DNA of 64,000 bases, from the NCBI GenBank assembly GCA_021775995.1, contig JAJFGS010000013.1, forward strand, positions 248,001-312,000. The letters are read 5' to 3'. A program made the position numbers and the translations under genes. Numbering within the stretch: position 1 is the stretch's first letter; each line of letters starts with the position of its first letter. The notes under the pieces were generated by a model, which saw only the letters and a program-made list of their open reading frames with translations, made no database searches and was not told where the DNA came from. This DNA is from Alphaproteobacteria bacterium (GTDB lineage: Bacteria; Pseudomonadota; Alphaproteobacteria; Micavibrionales; Micavibrionaceae). Positions 43,847-53,568 of the stretch are shown here, piece by piece.

Positions 43847-44998
43847 ATGTCAAATAATGTAAAAAAAGTTGCTATTGTTCATGATTGGCTTCCTTTAATT
43901 GGGGGGGCGGAAAAAGTTTTAGCAGAAATATTAAAAATCTATCCTGATGCGGATGTTTATACATTGTTTGATTTTTTAGATGATGAAGAACGTAACTCTC
44001 TTGGTATAAAAAATATTACGACTAGCTATTTAAATAAATGGCCAAAGGTCAAAAAATATTATCGTTATTTATTTCCCTTTTATCCATTGGCAATTGAGAA
44101 TTTTGATTTATATGACTACGATCTTGTTATTTCTTCCAGTCATTTAGTGGCAAAAGGCGTTATTACTGGCGCACATCAGGTTCATGTTTCTTATGTTCAC
44201 AGCCCCGCCAGATATGCTTGGGATTTTAGCCACCAATATTTAAAACAAACAGGTTATGATAAAGGGTTTAAGGGAATAATAGTAAAACATCTGTTGAGCC
44301 GTTTGCGTATATGGGATTATAGAACAGCTAACGGTGTAGATCATTTTATTGCAAACTCTGATTATATAAGAAAGCGCATCTGGAAAGTATATAGAAGGGA
44401 AGCGGATGTTGTTTGCCCACCTATCGATATTGAGAAATTTACTTTTCAAGAAGATAAAGAAGATTTTTACGTGACCGCATCTCGTATGGTTCCGTATAAA
44501 AGAATTGATATTATTGCAAAAGCGTTTGTAGATATGCCCGAGAAAAAACTGGTTATAATCGGAGATGGGCCAGAAATGAATAAGATTCGCGCGATTGCAG
44601 AAGATGCAGAAAATATTCAATTAATGGGTTATCAATCGACAGAAGTTTTAAGAGATCATATGAAGCGTGCGAAAGCTTTTATTTTTGCGGCTGAAGAAGA
44701 TTTTGGCATTATTCCTGTTGAGGCGCAGGCTTGTGGTACGCCTGTGATAGCTTTTGGTAAGGGTGGGGCTTTAGAAACTGTGGTGGGATATAGTGAAAAT
44801 CCAGATATTGCTTCGGGGATATTTTTTGACAGTCAAACGCCTGCAGCCATTATGGAGGCACTTCATTCATTTGAGAATATTGCTGATAAAGTTAAAGCAA
44901 AGAATTGTTTGGTGAACGCACAAAAATTTACGTCTGATGTTTTTCAATCAAAGTTAAAACAGATTGTTGACGAAGAGTTGAAGGTAAAAAATGGATAA
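43847..44998 (+). CDS. Glycosyltransferase, GT4 family
   Basis: 383 residues, GT-B fold. N-terminal AIVHDWLPLIGGAEKVLAE acceptor side, middle VSYVHSPARYAWDFS; C-terminal donor side with VTASRMVPYKRIDIIAKAF and the E(x7)E motif region FIFAAEEDFGIIPVEAQACG. The closest resemblance is to mannosyltransferases such as WbaZ, in keeping with manC upstream, but the sugar is inferred. It overlaps the flippase gene by 8 bases. Confidence 0.9.
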   Translation: MSNNVKKVAIVHDWLPLIGGAEKVLAEILKIYPDADVYTLFDFLDDEERNSLGIKNITTSYLNKWPKVKKYYRYLFPFYPLAIENFDLYDYDLVISSSHLVAKGVITGAHQVHVSYVHSPARYAWDFSHQYLKQTGYDKGFKGIIVKHLLSRLRIWDYRTANGVDHFIANSDYIRKRIWKVYRREADVVCPPIDIEKFTFQEDKEDFYVTASRMVPYKRIDIIAKAFVDMPEKKLVIIGDGPEMNKIRAIAEDAENIQLMGYQSTEVLRDHMKRAKAFIFAAEEDFGIIPVEAQACGTPVIAFGKGGALETVVGYSENPDIASGIFFDSQTPAAIMEALHSFENIADKVKAKNCLVNAQKFTSDVFQSKLKQIVDEELKVKNG

Positions 44999-46256
44999 AG
45001 TTCTTCATTTATTGAATAAGGATGATGTTCAACCTCTTCTTCTCATGGGGATTCGTGGAATATCTCTTGTTTCTAAATTTGTATTAACCCTTTTTATTGC
45101 ACGATTTATGGGTTTTGAAGTCCTTGGGTTTTATGGTCTTATTGTGTCGGCTACATTTATTGTTCCTGCTGTTACCAGCTTGGGAATCATGTATATGAAG
45201 AGCCGAAATGCCGTGACGCAAACACCCGAAGAAATTGTTGAAATGTTATATTATTACGGTAGGTTTATTATGCTTATCTATGTAGCATTGGCATTCATTG
45301 TTGTTCCTTTTGGGTATTTTATAGGACATTTTTTATTAACCACAATAATATTTTTGGTTGTTTTATTCGAGCACATCAATAATGATTTTTATGGTCTTCT
45401 TCTCAATCTATCACGACCGTTCGTTGCTAATATACTGCATTTTATACGAACATCTGTATGGATTTTTCCCTTTATGATTCTTGCCTTTATGTATCCTTCA
45501 TTGCAGACAATAGAAATGTTGTTGGTGAGTTGGGTATTAGGAGGAGGGGTTACCCTTTTTGGCTTTTTTTGGCGAAAAAGGCACTGGCCTTGGGGGAAAT
45601 TAAAAGCCTTGTCTCCTTTGAGGGGGTGGATAAAAGAGGAGTTTAAACAATCGAAAATTGTTTATATGGATTCTCTTGCGAGTACAATTAAAGTGTATTT
45701 AAATAATTTTATTATCGCCTTCTTTCTTGGGCTAGAGCTAACAGGTGTCTATGTCTTTTTTATGCAGATCATAGGGGCTATGAGCAATCTGATACAAACA
45801 GGTGTTATTCAGGTTGCTCGTCCAGCAATGGTTCGTGCGTATAAGATGCAGGATAATCTCTATCATTTTATTCATATAAAATGTCTGAAGCAGACAATAT
45901 TTCTGGCTATGATTATGTCCGTTTTAGCGGCAATTCTTATTTATCCCATAACATTGTATCTTGTTGATCAGCCTGCTATTGCTGAGTGGTTTCCAGTGTT
46001 CTGGTTTCTCCTCATAGCGTATATTATTTTTATGTGTCGTCATGCAAATGATCTTTTGTTTTATAGCCAACATAGAGATGACTTAACATTGAAGCTCAAT
46101 CTTATGGCTATGGTATTGGGAGCTGTATCAAGTGTTGTTTTTATACCGTTGATGGGCTTTTGGGGCATTGCTTTGGCGGGGCTTGTTGTTGCTTCTACAA
46201 TTATTACCATTCAGTATAGAATGGTGAAGCAATTAAAAAAGGAAAATAGAGGGTGA
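44991..46256 (+). CDS. Polysaccharide flippase (Wzx-like)
   Basis: 421 residues, about 12 hydrophobic segments: GIRGISLVSKFVLTLFIARF at the N-terminus is the classic start of polysaccharide-transporter (MOP/PST) proteins. It would flip undecaprenyl-linked repeat units to the periplasm for polymerisation by the Wzy-like protein at 52240-53445. Translationally coupled to the preceding glycosyltransferase by overlap. Confidence 0.85.
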   Translation: MDKVLHLLNKDDVQPLLLMGIRGISLVSKFVLTLFIARFMGFEVLGFYGLIVSATFIVPAVTSLGIMYMKSRNAVTQTPEEIVEMLYYYGRFIMLIYVALAFIVVPFGYFIGHFLLTTIIFLVVLFEHINNDFYGLLLNLSRPFVANILHFIRTSVWIFPFMILAFMYPSLQTIEMLLVSWVLGGGVTLFGFFWRKRHWPWGKLKALSPLRGWIKEEFKQSKIVYMDSLASTIKVYLNNFIIAFFLGLELTGVYVFFMQIIGAMSNLIQTGVIQVARPAMVRAYKMQDNLYHFIHIKCLKQTIFLAMIMSVLAAILIYPITLYLVDQPAIAEWFPVFWFLLIAYIIFMCRHANDLLFYSQHRDDLTLKLNLMAMVLGAVSSVVFIPLMGFWGIALAGLVVASTIITIQYRMVKQLKKENRG

Positions 46257-46308
46257 GGAAAATAATAGGAGCAGAGTGTCAAGGTTGTTTATATAGAGAG
46301 GGGGGCAG

Positions 46309-47196
46309 ATGAAGCGTGTTTTCGTTGTAGGATGCCCACGTTCAGGCACTACCTTGGTGCAAAGTATAGTGGGGAAACATTCAGGCTTTGTCTCTTTTCC
46401 TGAAAGTAATGTTTTTCCGCATACTCTTGTAGATATGCGATTACGTAGATATGGACATCACGTAGGTTTAGCTTTGCCAATTCTTTGGGGCGGCGGCATG
46501 CTGGCCCAGTTGGGTTTTTCTTTGCCAAGATTTCGTAACCGTGTGTTTCAATTTCTTGAAGAAGCCAGTCTTGAGAATGAGAAAAAGCGTTTTAATAAGC
46601 TTCCTAAAAATCGTACTCTTCCTATTTTATCTGCTTTTATAGATGTGTTGAATGATCATGCGGGGTGTGATGGTTGGGTAGAGAAAACACCGAGTAATAT
46701 TTTTTGTCTTGATCTTGTTCAAAAATATGTACCTGATGCGCTAGTGATACATGTTATTCGAGACGGCGAGGCAACGATTGCCTCTATTGTCGATGCTGCA
46801 CAACGGTACGAGGGTTGGAATAATCGATATTTTAAGCATGCAAACAGTATTAAGCGGCTTGTGGCGTTGTGGAATCGCGCTACAGCCATCTCGCTAAATT
46901 ATGCCAATAAATCCAATCACTTGCTGGTCAGTCATGAAGCGTTGACACAAGACCCTAAGGCTGAGGTTCAGAAAATAGCGGCTTTCGTTGGCATACCTTA
47001 TAGTGATGATTTGCTCGCCATTGATGCGTCGCCCTATATTACTTCTGGTGAACTCTGGAAAAAGAATATGGGCAACACAATAAAGCCACAAAAATCGAAA
47101 TTTACTTCAGTTTTCAGTGAAGACGAACAAGACTATATTCGAAAAAATTTAAGGCCTATAGAAAAATTTACTACGAAGAGAAAGGCTATAAAATGA
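46309..47196 (+). CDS. Sulfotransferase family protein
   Basis: 295 residues. The PAPS 5'-phosphosulfate loop is VVGCPRSGTTLVQS (residues 6-19) and the 3'-phosphate site appears in VIHVIRDGEATIASIVDA. Such enzymes move sulfate from PAPS to a hydroxyl. In this locus the likely acceptor is a sugar of the repeat unit. No PAPS synthesis genes are in the window. GGGGGCAG precedes the start, and the end overlaps the acyltransferase by 4 bases. Confidence 0.88.
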   Translation: MKRVFVVGCPRSGTTLVQSIVGKHSGFVSFPESNVFPHTLVDMRLRRYGHHVGLALPILWGGGMLAQLGFSLPRFRNRVFQFLEEASLENEKKRFNKLPKNRTLPILSAFIDVLNDHAGCDGWVEKTPSNIFCLDLVQKYVPDALVIHVIRDGEATIASIVDAAQRYEGWNNRYFKHANSIKRLVALWNRATAISLNYANKSNHLLVSHEALTQDPKAEVQKIAAFVGIPYSDDLLAIDASPYITSGELWKKNMGNTIKPQKSKFTSVFSEDEQDYIRKNLRPIEKFTTKRKAIK

Positions 47197-47861
47197 TAAA
47201 AGTTTTAAAACATCTTTTTGTTGTTTTTTTACCGAACCCTATAAAGATATTTATTTATAATAAGTATTTTGATTGGGATGTTCATAAAACTGCGCGTATT
47301 GGGTTTTCCTTTATTTGTGCCGATAAAGTTAAAATTGGAGCACATACAAGAATTGGTCATTTTAACATGATAAAAAATTTAGAAATATTCGAAATAGGAG
47401 AACATAGTTTTATAGGGAATTTTAACTGTGCTAATGCACTTCCAGTTGGGTCAAAAATACATTTTCAAGGTGAGAAAGACAGAGTTCAAGCGTTGATTAT
47501 TGGAGATCATTCATCTGTTGTAAAAAAACATTATTTTGATTGTAACAATAAAATTGAAATAGGGCGTCATACGACTATTGCGGGTCATGGATGTTCTTTC
47601 TTTACACATAGCATTAACGTTGAAGAAAATCGTCAAGAAACAAAAAAGATAACGATAGGTCATTATTGTATGGTTGGAGCATGCAGTGTTGTTACAAGGG
47701 GTGCAATTTTACCAGATTGTTCAATATTAGCTGCTAATTCTACGCTTCATAAACCTTATGATAAAACACATAGCTTATATTCTGGTGTGCCTGCAAAGGC
47801 CGTTAAAGATTTAAGCCCGGACTCTAAGTTCTTTCATCGTGAAAATGGGTTTGTTGATTAG
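47193..47861 (+). CDS. Hexapeptide-repeat acyltransferase
   Basis: 222 residues with left-handed beta-helix repeats: ARIGFSFICADKVKIGAHTRIGHF..., EIGEHSFIGNFNCA, EIGRHTTIAGHGC and ITIGHYCMVGACSVVTRGAILPDCSILAA, ending with YSGVPAKAVK. These are typical of WbbJ/maltose-type O-acetyltransferases. An insertion between repeats (PVGSKIHFQGEKDRVQ) is unusual. It probably acetylates a sugar of the polymer. Confidence 0.85.
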   Translation: MIKVLKHLFVVFLPNPIKIFIYNKYFDWDVHKTARIGFSFICADKVKIGAHTRIGHFNMIKNLEIFEIGEHSFIGNFNCANALPVGSKIHFQGEKDRVQALIIGDHSSVVKKHYFDCNNKIEIGRHTTIAGHGCSFFTHSINVEENRQETKKITIGHYCMVGACSVVTRGAILPDCSILAANSTLHKPYDKTHSLYSGVPAKAVKDLSPDSKFFHRENGFVD

Positions 47862-47880
47862 TTATTAGAAAGAAAAATTA

Positions 47881-48930
47881 TTGAGAATAGTTCATATTTT
47901 AAATGATTGTGTAGATGCAGGAAATGGCATTATCTGTGCTACAGTTGATTTAGCTTGCGAGCAAGCCAAGTTAGGTCATGATGTTTATGCTATTTCCGCA
48001 GGTGGAGAGTTTGTGCCTCTTATAACTGATAATGGGGTAAGGCATATTGTTTTAGATCAGACACACAATCCTCTGAATATTCTACAGGCTTTATATAAAC
48101 TTCATTTTATTTTAAAAGAAATAAAGCCCGATATATTGCATGCGCACATGATGACGGGGGTTGTGTTGGGTAAGGCATTAAAGTTTTTTCACAGCTATGA
48201 GCTGATTGCAACTGTTCATAATGAATGGCAAAAAACTTCTATTGTTATGAAACTGGCTGACAAAGTGATTGCCATTAGTGAAGAAGTAAAACAGGCAATG
48301 ATAAAAAGAGGGATTCCTGATTTTAAAATTACTGTCGTTCGTAATGGAACGATAGGTAGCATTCGGGAACAATCTTTCAATTATGATTCAAATATTACTT
48401 TAAAAAGACCCTCAATAACAACTGTTGCTGGATTATACAAAAGAAAGGGAATTGATTTCCTTATAAAGGCTTTTGGGATTGTAAAAGAAAAGATTCCTGA
48501 GGCGCATTTGTATATTATTGGAGAGGGGTCAGACCGCCAAGAATTTGAAGATGTTGCTAAAAAGGTAAATGGAAAAAAGGATGTACATTTTGAAGGTTTT
48601 AAAAAGAACCCTAAGTTATATTTAAAACAAACAGATATATTTGTTCTTGCTTCTAGAGTGGAGCCTTTTGGGTTAGTTTTATCAGAAGCAAGAGAGAGTG
48701 GATGTGCCATCATAGGGTCAAATGTTGGGGGGATACCAGAAGTTCTGGATAATGGTGAGGCAGGACAACTTTTTGAAGTCGGTGATTATAAAAAACTAGC
48801 AATTTTAATTATAGAGTTATTAAGTGACCCACAAAAATTATCTTATTGGAGAGATAAAGCGCAAAAAAATATTTATTGGTTATCTGTCGAACGTGTTTGC
48901 CAAGATACAGTTGATGTTTATAAAAAATAA
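47881..48930 (+). CDS. Glycosyltransferase, GT4 family (TTG start)
   Basis: 349 residues. The N-terminal IVHILNDCVDAGNGI and donor-side motifs TTVAGLYKRKGIDFLIKAF, LYIIGEGSDRQEF, and FVLASRVEPFGLVLSEARES (E-x7-E) define GT4. The initiator is a TTG at 47881, preceded by AGAAAGA. The last plus-strand gene of this block; it converges with the minus-strand tandem glycosyltransferase, 6 bases apart. Confidence 0.88.
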   Translation: MRIVHILNDCVDAGNGIICATVDLACEQAKLGHDVYAISAGGEFVPLITDNGVRHIVLDQTHNPLNILQALYKLHFILKEIKPDILHAHMMTGVVLGKALKFFHSYELIATVHNEWQKTSIVMKLADKVIAISEEVKQAMIKRGIPDFKITVVRNGTIGSIREQSFNYDSNITLKRPSITTVAGLYKRKGIDFLIKAFGIVKEKIPEAHLYIIGEGSDRQEFEDVAKKVNGKKDVHFEGFKKNPKLYLKQTDIFVLASRVEPFGLVLSEARESGCAIIGSNVGGIPEVLDNGEAGQLFEVGDYKKLAILIIELLSDPQKLSYWRDKAQKNIYWLSVERVCQDTVDVYKK

Positions 48931-48936
48931 AAATTA

Positions 48937-51234
48937 TTACTTTATATTTCTTATCAAATAATAAATTTTTTCCATCATTACCTTATTAGAAAAGTTGTTT
49001 TCAGTATGTTCTCTTGCTTTGACGGCAAGTTCTTTGGCCCATTCTGGTTGAGATAAATATTTTTGAATGGCGGTTACAAGGGCGTCAACATCTCCCATGG
49101 GAGTCAATTGCCCTGTTTTATTGTGCTGAATAATTTCTCTTGCCCCACCTGCATCAGTGGCTATGGTAGGCACGTTTGTGGTTGTGGCTTCTGCAATGAC
49201 TAAGCCAAAGGGCTCTGCTAGTGTAGAGCAATGAGCGATGATGTCACATGATGCCATTACGGCAGGAATATTATCTAAATGACCTGTGAAAGTTACACGG
49301 TGCTCAATGTTTAAAGATTGTGCGAGTGCAATTAATGAATCTTTATAGTCATTTTCACCAAAAAGAGCGTCGCCTACGATGATGGCGTTGACATCAGGGG
49401 TTTGAGCGATGGCTTGTAAGAAGACGTCTTGACCTTTCCATGGTGTTATCCGGCCAAAAATTCCAATCAATGGACTGCCGTTGGATGAAAATTTATTTCT
49501 ATAGCTTTTGATTTCACCTTTATCTTGAATTTTCTGATCAAATAATTGGATATCTACACCTGGGTAAATGACACTGACGTTTTTCGTGCTTGCGCCAGAG
49601 CTTTCCCATGATCGAAAGCTTTCTTGAGAGTTAAGAACTATGTGATTAGCACTTAGCTTAGATATTGTTTTTATAATAAAAATAACAGGTTTGCTGAAAT
49701 ATTCTTGAGAGAGAATATCATTCATAAACCATATGATAGGTTTACGTGTAAAGGGCTTTGCTAATGACGCTAAAATAAATGATTTTTGTGAAAAACATAT
49801 AAGAACGTCATGTTTTTTTTCTTCTTTGACCAAGCCCGATATCATAGAGACTGTTGCAGGAATTGCTTTGATCGCGCCCATTAATCCATCGTCTTTTGTA
49901 AAAGATTTCATGGCTTCGGGCATGGGTAGTATAGAAGAAGGGATGTTTTTTTCTTTTAATATATTTTCTAATAACCCGTTTTGAAAATGCACAACTTTTG
50001 ATGAATATTCTGATGATTCACAAAGTTCTATCATTTTATATTCTGCACCGCCCGGGGATCCAACATGTGTTAGAAACAATATTTTCTTTTCTGCGTCGGA
50101 CAATTTTTTACTATTATTAGATGATTGTAGGTTTTTATATATATTGTTAATGGTGAAGTGTAATTTTTTGATAGTAAAATCTTTTTCAATTTTTTCTTTT
50201 GCAGCTTTAGTAATTTTTTGTATTGATTCTGGATTGTTTTGAAAAATATTTACAGCATTAATAAAGCTTTCTGCGTCATTAACTAGAAATCCAGTTTTTT
50301 TGTCTTCGACCATTTCAAAAACCCCTCCAGCAGGATAGCCGCAAACTAGAATGTTTCTTGCCATAGATTCCATGATACTACGTGGTAAAGGGTCTGGTGT
50401 ATCAGATGGGACAACAACAATATCAAGGTCTTGATAAAGTTGAGTGTCATTATTAATAAAACCAGTAAATTCAATATTGGGTTCTAGGTTTAAGTTCTTA
50501 ATTTGTGAAGTAATAGCATTTTCGTAATTTGGTGCATCTTCTGAATATGTTCCTCTTACGCTTAAAGTCACGGGCAAATTTTGTTTTCTTGCTTCGGATA
50601 ACCAATCAATTAAAAGATGAAGTCCCTTTGCGGGATGAATGCGCCCTATGAATCCAATGTTTATATTGTTGCTGTTTTCCTTCTCTGGAATATTATTTTT
50701 AATGTCAATTAATGGTGTTCCGTTGTGGATGACAATAGCTTTAGAAGGTAATGTTTTATTTGGCCAACAAGCATGAGAAACCAAAATCATTTTGTCGCAC
50801 AAAGTTTTTAAAATTTTCCACGTTAAAATTTCAGACCTTGTATAAGGAATATCCCTTATATGAATGATGGCTTTTGCGCCCCCAAGGTAACGGCTCAAGC
50901 AATTAATGGCATGTGCTTTTAAACCATTGGAGTGCGCAATGGTTGCGTTGGTTTTTTTTGATATTTCTTTTAACTTATAAGCCGTTTTGTACAGATCTAT
51001 AGTGGCGTATAATCCTTTGAGAAAGGAAAAGGGGCGATGGATGTTGTGAATGTTACCAAAGGGAAGGATATAAGTTTCTATGTTTAGGCTACGGGCTTTT
51101 TCTGTAATTTCTCCTTCTGCTGGCGAAACAAGGATGGGAGTGATATTAGGATTAGATAGTAAGTCAAATAAGGAGCGTTCGGCACCACCTTTAAAATAAC
51201 TAACGGGCGTTAAAAATAATATTTTTTTTGTCAT
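48937..51234 (-). CDS. Tandem two-domain GT4 glycosyltransferase, 765 aa
   Basis: The start at 51234 is fixed by an ATGA overlap with the acyltransferase gene; a longer frame to 51303 is rejected. Two complete GT4 units: domain 1 about 1-380 (KILFLTPVSYFKGGAERSLF, NIGFIGRIHPAKGLHLLIDW, DIVVVPSDTPDPLPRSIMES) and domain 2 about 385-765 (KILFLTHVGSPGGAEYKM, LIGIFGRITPWKGQDVFL, DIIAHCSTLAEPFGLVIAEA). Two linkages could be made by one polypeptide. Each domain keeps its E-x7-E-like motif, the first in the form DTPDPLPRSIMES. Confidence 0.85.
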   Translation of the reverse strand: MTKKILFLTPVSYFKGGAERSLFDLLSNPNITPILVSPAEGEITEKARSLNIETYILPFGNIHNIHRPFSFLKGLYATIDLYKTAYKLKEISKKTNATIAHSNGLKAHAINCLSRYLGGAKAIIHIRDIPYTRSEILTWKILKTLCDKMILVSHACWPNKTLPSKAIVIHNGTPLIDIKNNIPEKENSNNINIGFIGRIHPAKGLHLLIDWLSEARKQNLPVTLSVRGTYSEDAPNYENAITSQIKNLNLEPNIEFTGFINNDTQLYQDLDIVVVPSDTPDPLPRSIMESMARNILVCGYPAGGVFEMVEDKKTGFLVNDAESFINAVNIFQNNPESIQKITKAAKEKIEKDFTIKKLHFTINNIYKNLQSSNNSKKLSDAEKKILFLTHVGSPGGAEYKMIELCESSEYSSKVVHFQNGLLENILKEKNIPSSILPMPEAMKSFTKDDGLMGAIKAIPATVSMISGLVKEEKKHDVLICFSQKSFILASLAKPFTRKPIIWFMNDILSQEYFSKPVIFIIKTISKLSANHIVLNSQESFRSWESSGASTKNVSVIYPGVDIQLFDQKIQDKGEIKSYRNKFSSNGSPLIGIFGRITPWKGQDVFLQAIAQTPDVNAIIVGDALFGENDYKDSLIALAQSLNIEHRVTFTGHLDNIPAVMASCDIIAHCSTLAEPFGLVIAEATTTNVPTIATDAGGAREIIQHNKTGQLTPMGDVDALVTAIQKYLSQPEWAKELAVKAREHTENNFSNKVMMEKIYYLIRNIK

Positions 51235-52253
51235 GCCTGATAACTTTTTATTTTTGATATAGTATATATTTGTAAGCGGGTAATAAGCACGGCCGCAATG
51301 CAAACAAATAAATATTTTGATAGGCTTAAGGTTAGTATTTTATCGGCAGGTCCAAAAGATAAGCCCCATATAAAAATAGCGTAAATATGCCATAAATAAA
51401 TCCAAAGTGAGTTTGCTGATACCCAAGACAAAAAAGGTTTTAAGAAATTTTTGGGGTAGAAGTTTTTTGCTAATAGGTACACGATGTTCGTAGCAAATAT
51501 TGCGTAACTTATGTAATAGAGGCGCGGGGGGTATTTTAAATATTCTGTAGGAACAATTTCATTCGCATCAAAGTAATAATAAAAACCTAAAAATACAAAA
51601 ATAATGAGGGAGATGAAGGAGATTGTTAGCAATAGTTTATTTGACATTTCTTCGAGACGTAATCCATACGCATATAATGCCGCATAAGGTATAATAGGCA
51701 GAAATACATTCCCTAAAATACCAAGCTCTTTGTCTGTAGGATCTATGTTATATAAGTAGGCGGCTATAAGTTCGTAAGCAGTGTATATAATAAGAACAAT
51801 GGCAGCATAGAGAAAATTATTTGTAATAGTTTTTTTGAATAAGAGAAGGGGGGGCGTTAAGAGTGCAATGAAAAGAAATATACGCAAGATCCATACATAA
51901 CCAATCCCCGAATATAAAGAATAAGAGGAGATAATTTCTGGAAAAGAAAAGGGATAGCTCGTCTTAAAGATATATGAACCAATAAAAATACTGCCGAAGA
52001 AGAATGTTAAAAAATACCAAGCCGGCAAAATTAATTGTTTTATTCGTTTAATGTAAAAAATCTTATAATCTATTGTGTTGTATTGATAGATCATGGCAAA
52101 GGTTGCGGCAGAAACAATGACCATAAGAGGTACATCAAAATCGCGTAGTTGATATAAAAATTTAGGCGGCTCGCAATGAGCTAATATAATAAGAAACAGT
52201 CCGCAGCTTCTTAATATATCAAGTGTAAAGTCTCTGTCTTTAAGCTGATTCAT
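51231..52253 (-). CDS. Membrane acyltransferase (acyltransferase 3 family)
   Basis: 340 residues with about ten hydrophobic segments. The N-terminus has DFTLDILRSCGLFLIILAHC, the usual first-helix pattern with catalytic His, and a late SWVSANSLWIYLWHIYAI segment. These proteins acylate extracytoplasmic sugars (OafA, WecH types). Between the polymerase and the tandem glycosyltransferase, overlapping both (14 and 4 bases), so the three are one minus-strand operon. Confidence 0.85.
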   Translation of the reverse strand: MNQLKDRDFTLDILRSCGLFLIILAHCEPPKFLYQLRDFDVPLMVIVSAATFAMIYQYNTIDYKIFYIKRIKQLILPAWYFLTFFFGSIFIGSYIFKTSYPFSFPEIISSYSLYSGIGYVWILRIFLFIALLTPPLLLFKKTITNNFLYAAIVLIIYTAYELIAAYLYNIDPTDKELGILGNVFLPIIPYAALYAYGLRLEEMSNKLLLTISFISLIIFVFLGFYYYFDANEIVPTEYLKYPPRLYYISYAIFATNIVYLLAKNFYPKNFLKPFLSWVSANSLWIYLWHIYAIFIWGLSFGPADKILTLSLSKYLFVCIAAVLITRLQIYTISKIKSYQA

Positions 52254-53445
52254 CTGCGTGTCCTTTGATATAATACAAAAAATGTAATCCAGACAGTAAG
52301 AAGATAGAATTTACAAAGGTGAAGCAATAAATAAGACCAGATAAGCACAGAAAGGAAACGAATAATCCTGTATCTGTTTTTAGATTAAGAGATCTTGTTC
52401 CGTTATATAATAGGGCGGATATAAAAATGAATAAATACAGGTAACCAATTTTACCAAATCTTAAATTAAACCATACCCATGAATAATGGGCATGCCCAGA
52501 GTTTGTAAGATATTGATGAGTAAATTTAACATCGTAAACACCGCCAAAACCTAACCCTACCCATTCTATTGTTGTACCAGAGTTTTGTAGTTTTAAAGTA
52601 ACAGCATCTTGTTCGGCTTGGCGTTCTCCCACGGAGCCAGTTCGCTTGCTTAAGTCTAACTCAGTTAATCCAACAATTCGCTGATGTGTTTTTGAATTTT
52701 CAGGTAAAAAATTCCATGCAGAAAATAAACCTATAATCAGAATGAGGGTAAGAATAACGCTTTTTGTTGGGTGGTAAATACTGTTCACAGCAATATAGCC
52801 TGTTCCAATAAGTGCCGTAAATAGGAGCATAGTTCTGTTGGTATCATCAATTGTTAAAAAAACAATGGAGAAAATAGCAAAAAATATCCATTTAGGAAAA
52901 GGTCTTAATATTATGAGAGCCGCCAAAATTAAAGGATAAAAAAGAGGCGGACTTCCAACGGTTGGTTTATCTGATAAATATCCGAAAAAACAAATTCCCG
53001 AGACAATGAACATTGCTGAGGTAACGATAAATCTAAAGTCTATTGGTTTGGATAGCTCTGTCATTGATTGCATGCGTAAAATATTTAGAGCAATCATTAA
53101 GATAGGAACTGTGTCGTTTAGGATAGTAAAGGGGTCATTATGATTAAGTATGCCAACAAATAATCCGTGAGCCATCATAATAAACAAAGAATAAGCAAAA
53201 ATAGAGATCGGGTTTATTGTGACACGAATATTTATGACTTTTCTAAAGGATATAAGGTAATCTAGCCCCAGTAAGCCGTAAAAAACCCATTGTTCATTTT
53301 GAGATTGGGCGAAACTCCATTGCCCTAAAATGAATTCAAATATTATTGTTACAATTAAGTGCGAAAGGAATATGTATATTATTATTCGTTCGAATAAGTT
53401 TCTTTCAAAGAAATTTTGTAATGATGGATATATATGGGAAAGCAT
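52240..53445 (-). CDS. O-antigen ligase/polymerase-like membrane protein (probable Wzy)
   Basis: 401 residues, about ten transmembrane segments with one large periplasmic loop (about 240-310: LTELDLSKRTGSVGERQAEQ, then LGFGGVYDVKF and GHAHYSWVWFNLRFG). The LGFG...H...W...LR.G layout is typical of Wzy/WaaL proteins. It would polymerise repeat units in the periplasm. First gene of the minus-strand trio, divergent from the EEP-family gene over a 123-base gap. Confidence 0.8.
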   Translation of the reverse strand: MLSHIYPSLQNFFERNLFERIIIYIFLSHLIVTIIFEFILGQWSFAQSQNEQWVFYGLLGLDYLISFRKVINIRVTINPISIFAYSLFIMMAHGLFVGILNHNDPFTILNDTVPILMIALNILRMQSMTELSKPIDFRFIVTSAMFIVSGICFFGYLSDKPTVGSPPLFYPLILAALIILRPFPKWIFFAIFSIVFLTIDDTNRTMLLFTALIGTGYIAVNSIYHPTKSVILTLILIIGLFSAWNFLPENSKTHQRIVGLTELDLSKRTGSVGERQAEQDAVTLKLQNSGTTIEWVGLGFGGVYDVKFTHQYLTNSGHAHYSWVWFNLRFGKIGYLYLFIFISALLYNGTRSLNLKTDTGLFVSFLCLSGLIYCFTFVNSIFLLSGLHFLYYIKGHADESA

Positions 53446-53568
53446 TGGCTATATTGGGCTCATTTCAAAAATTTCAAAGGGCGGCATTAATATATGATAT
53501 TTTTATCTTCATTAGTTGTTTAATATCCCCATGGTTAAGATTCAACATAATATCGTGAGTAATTAAAT

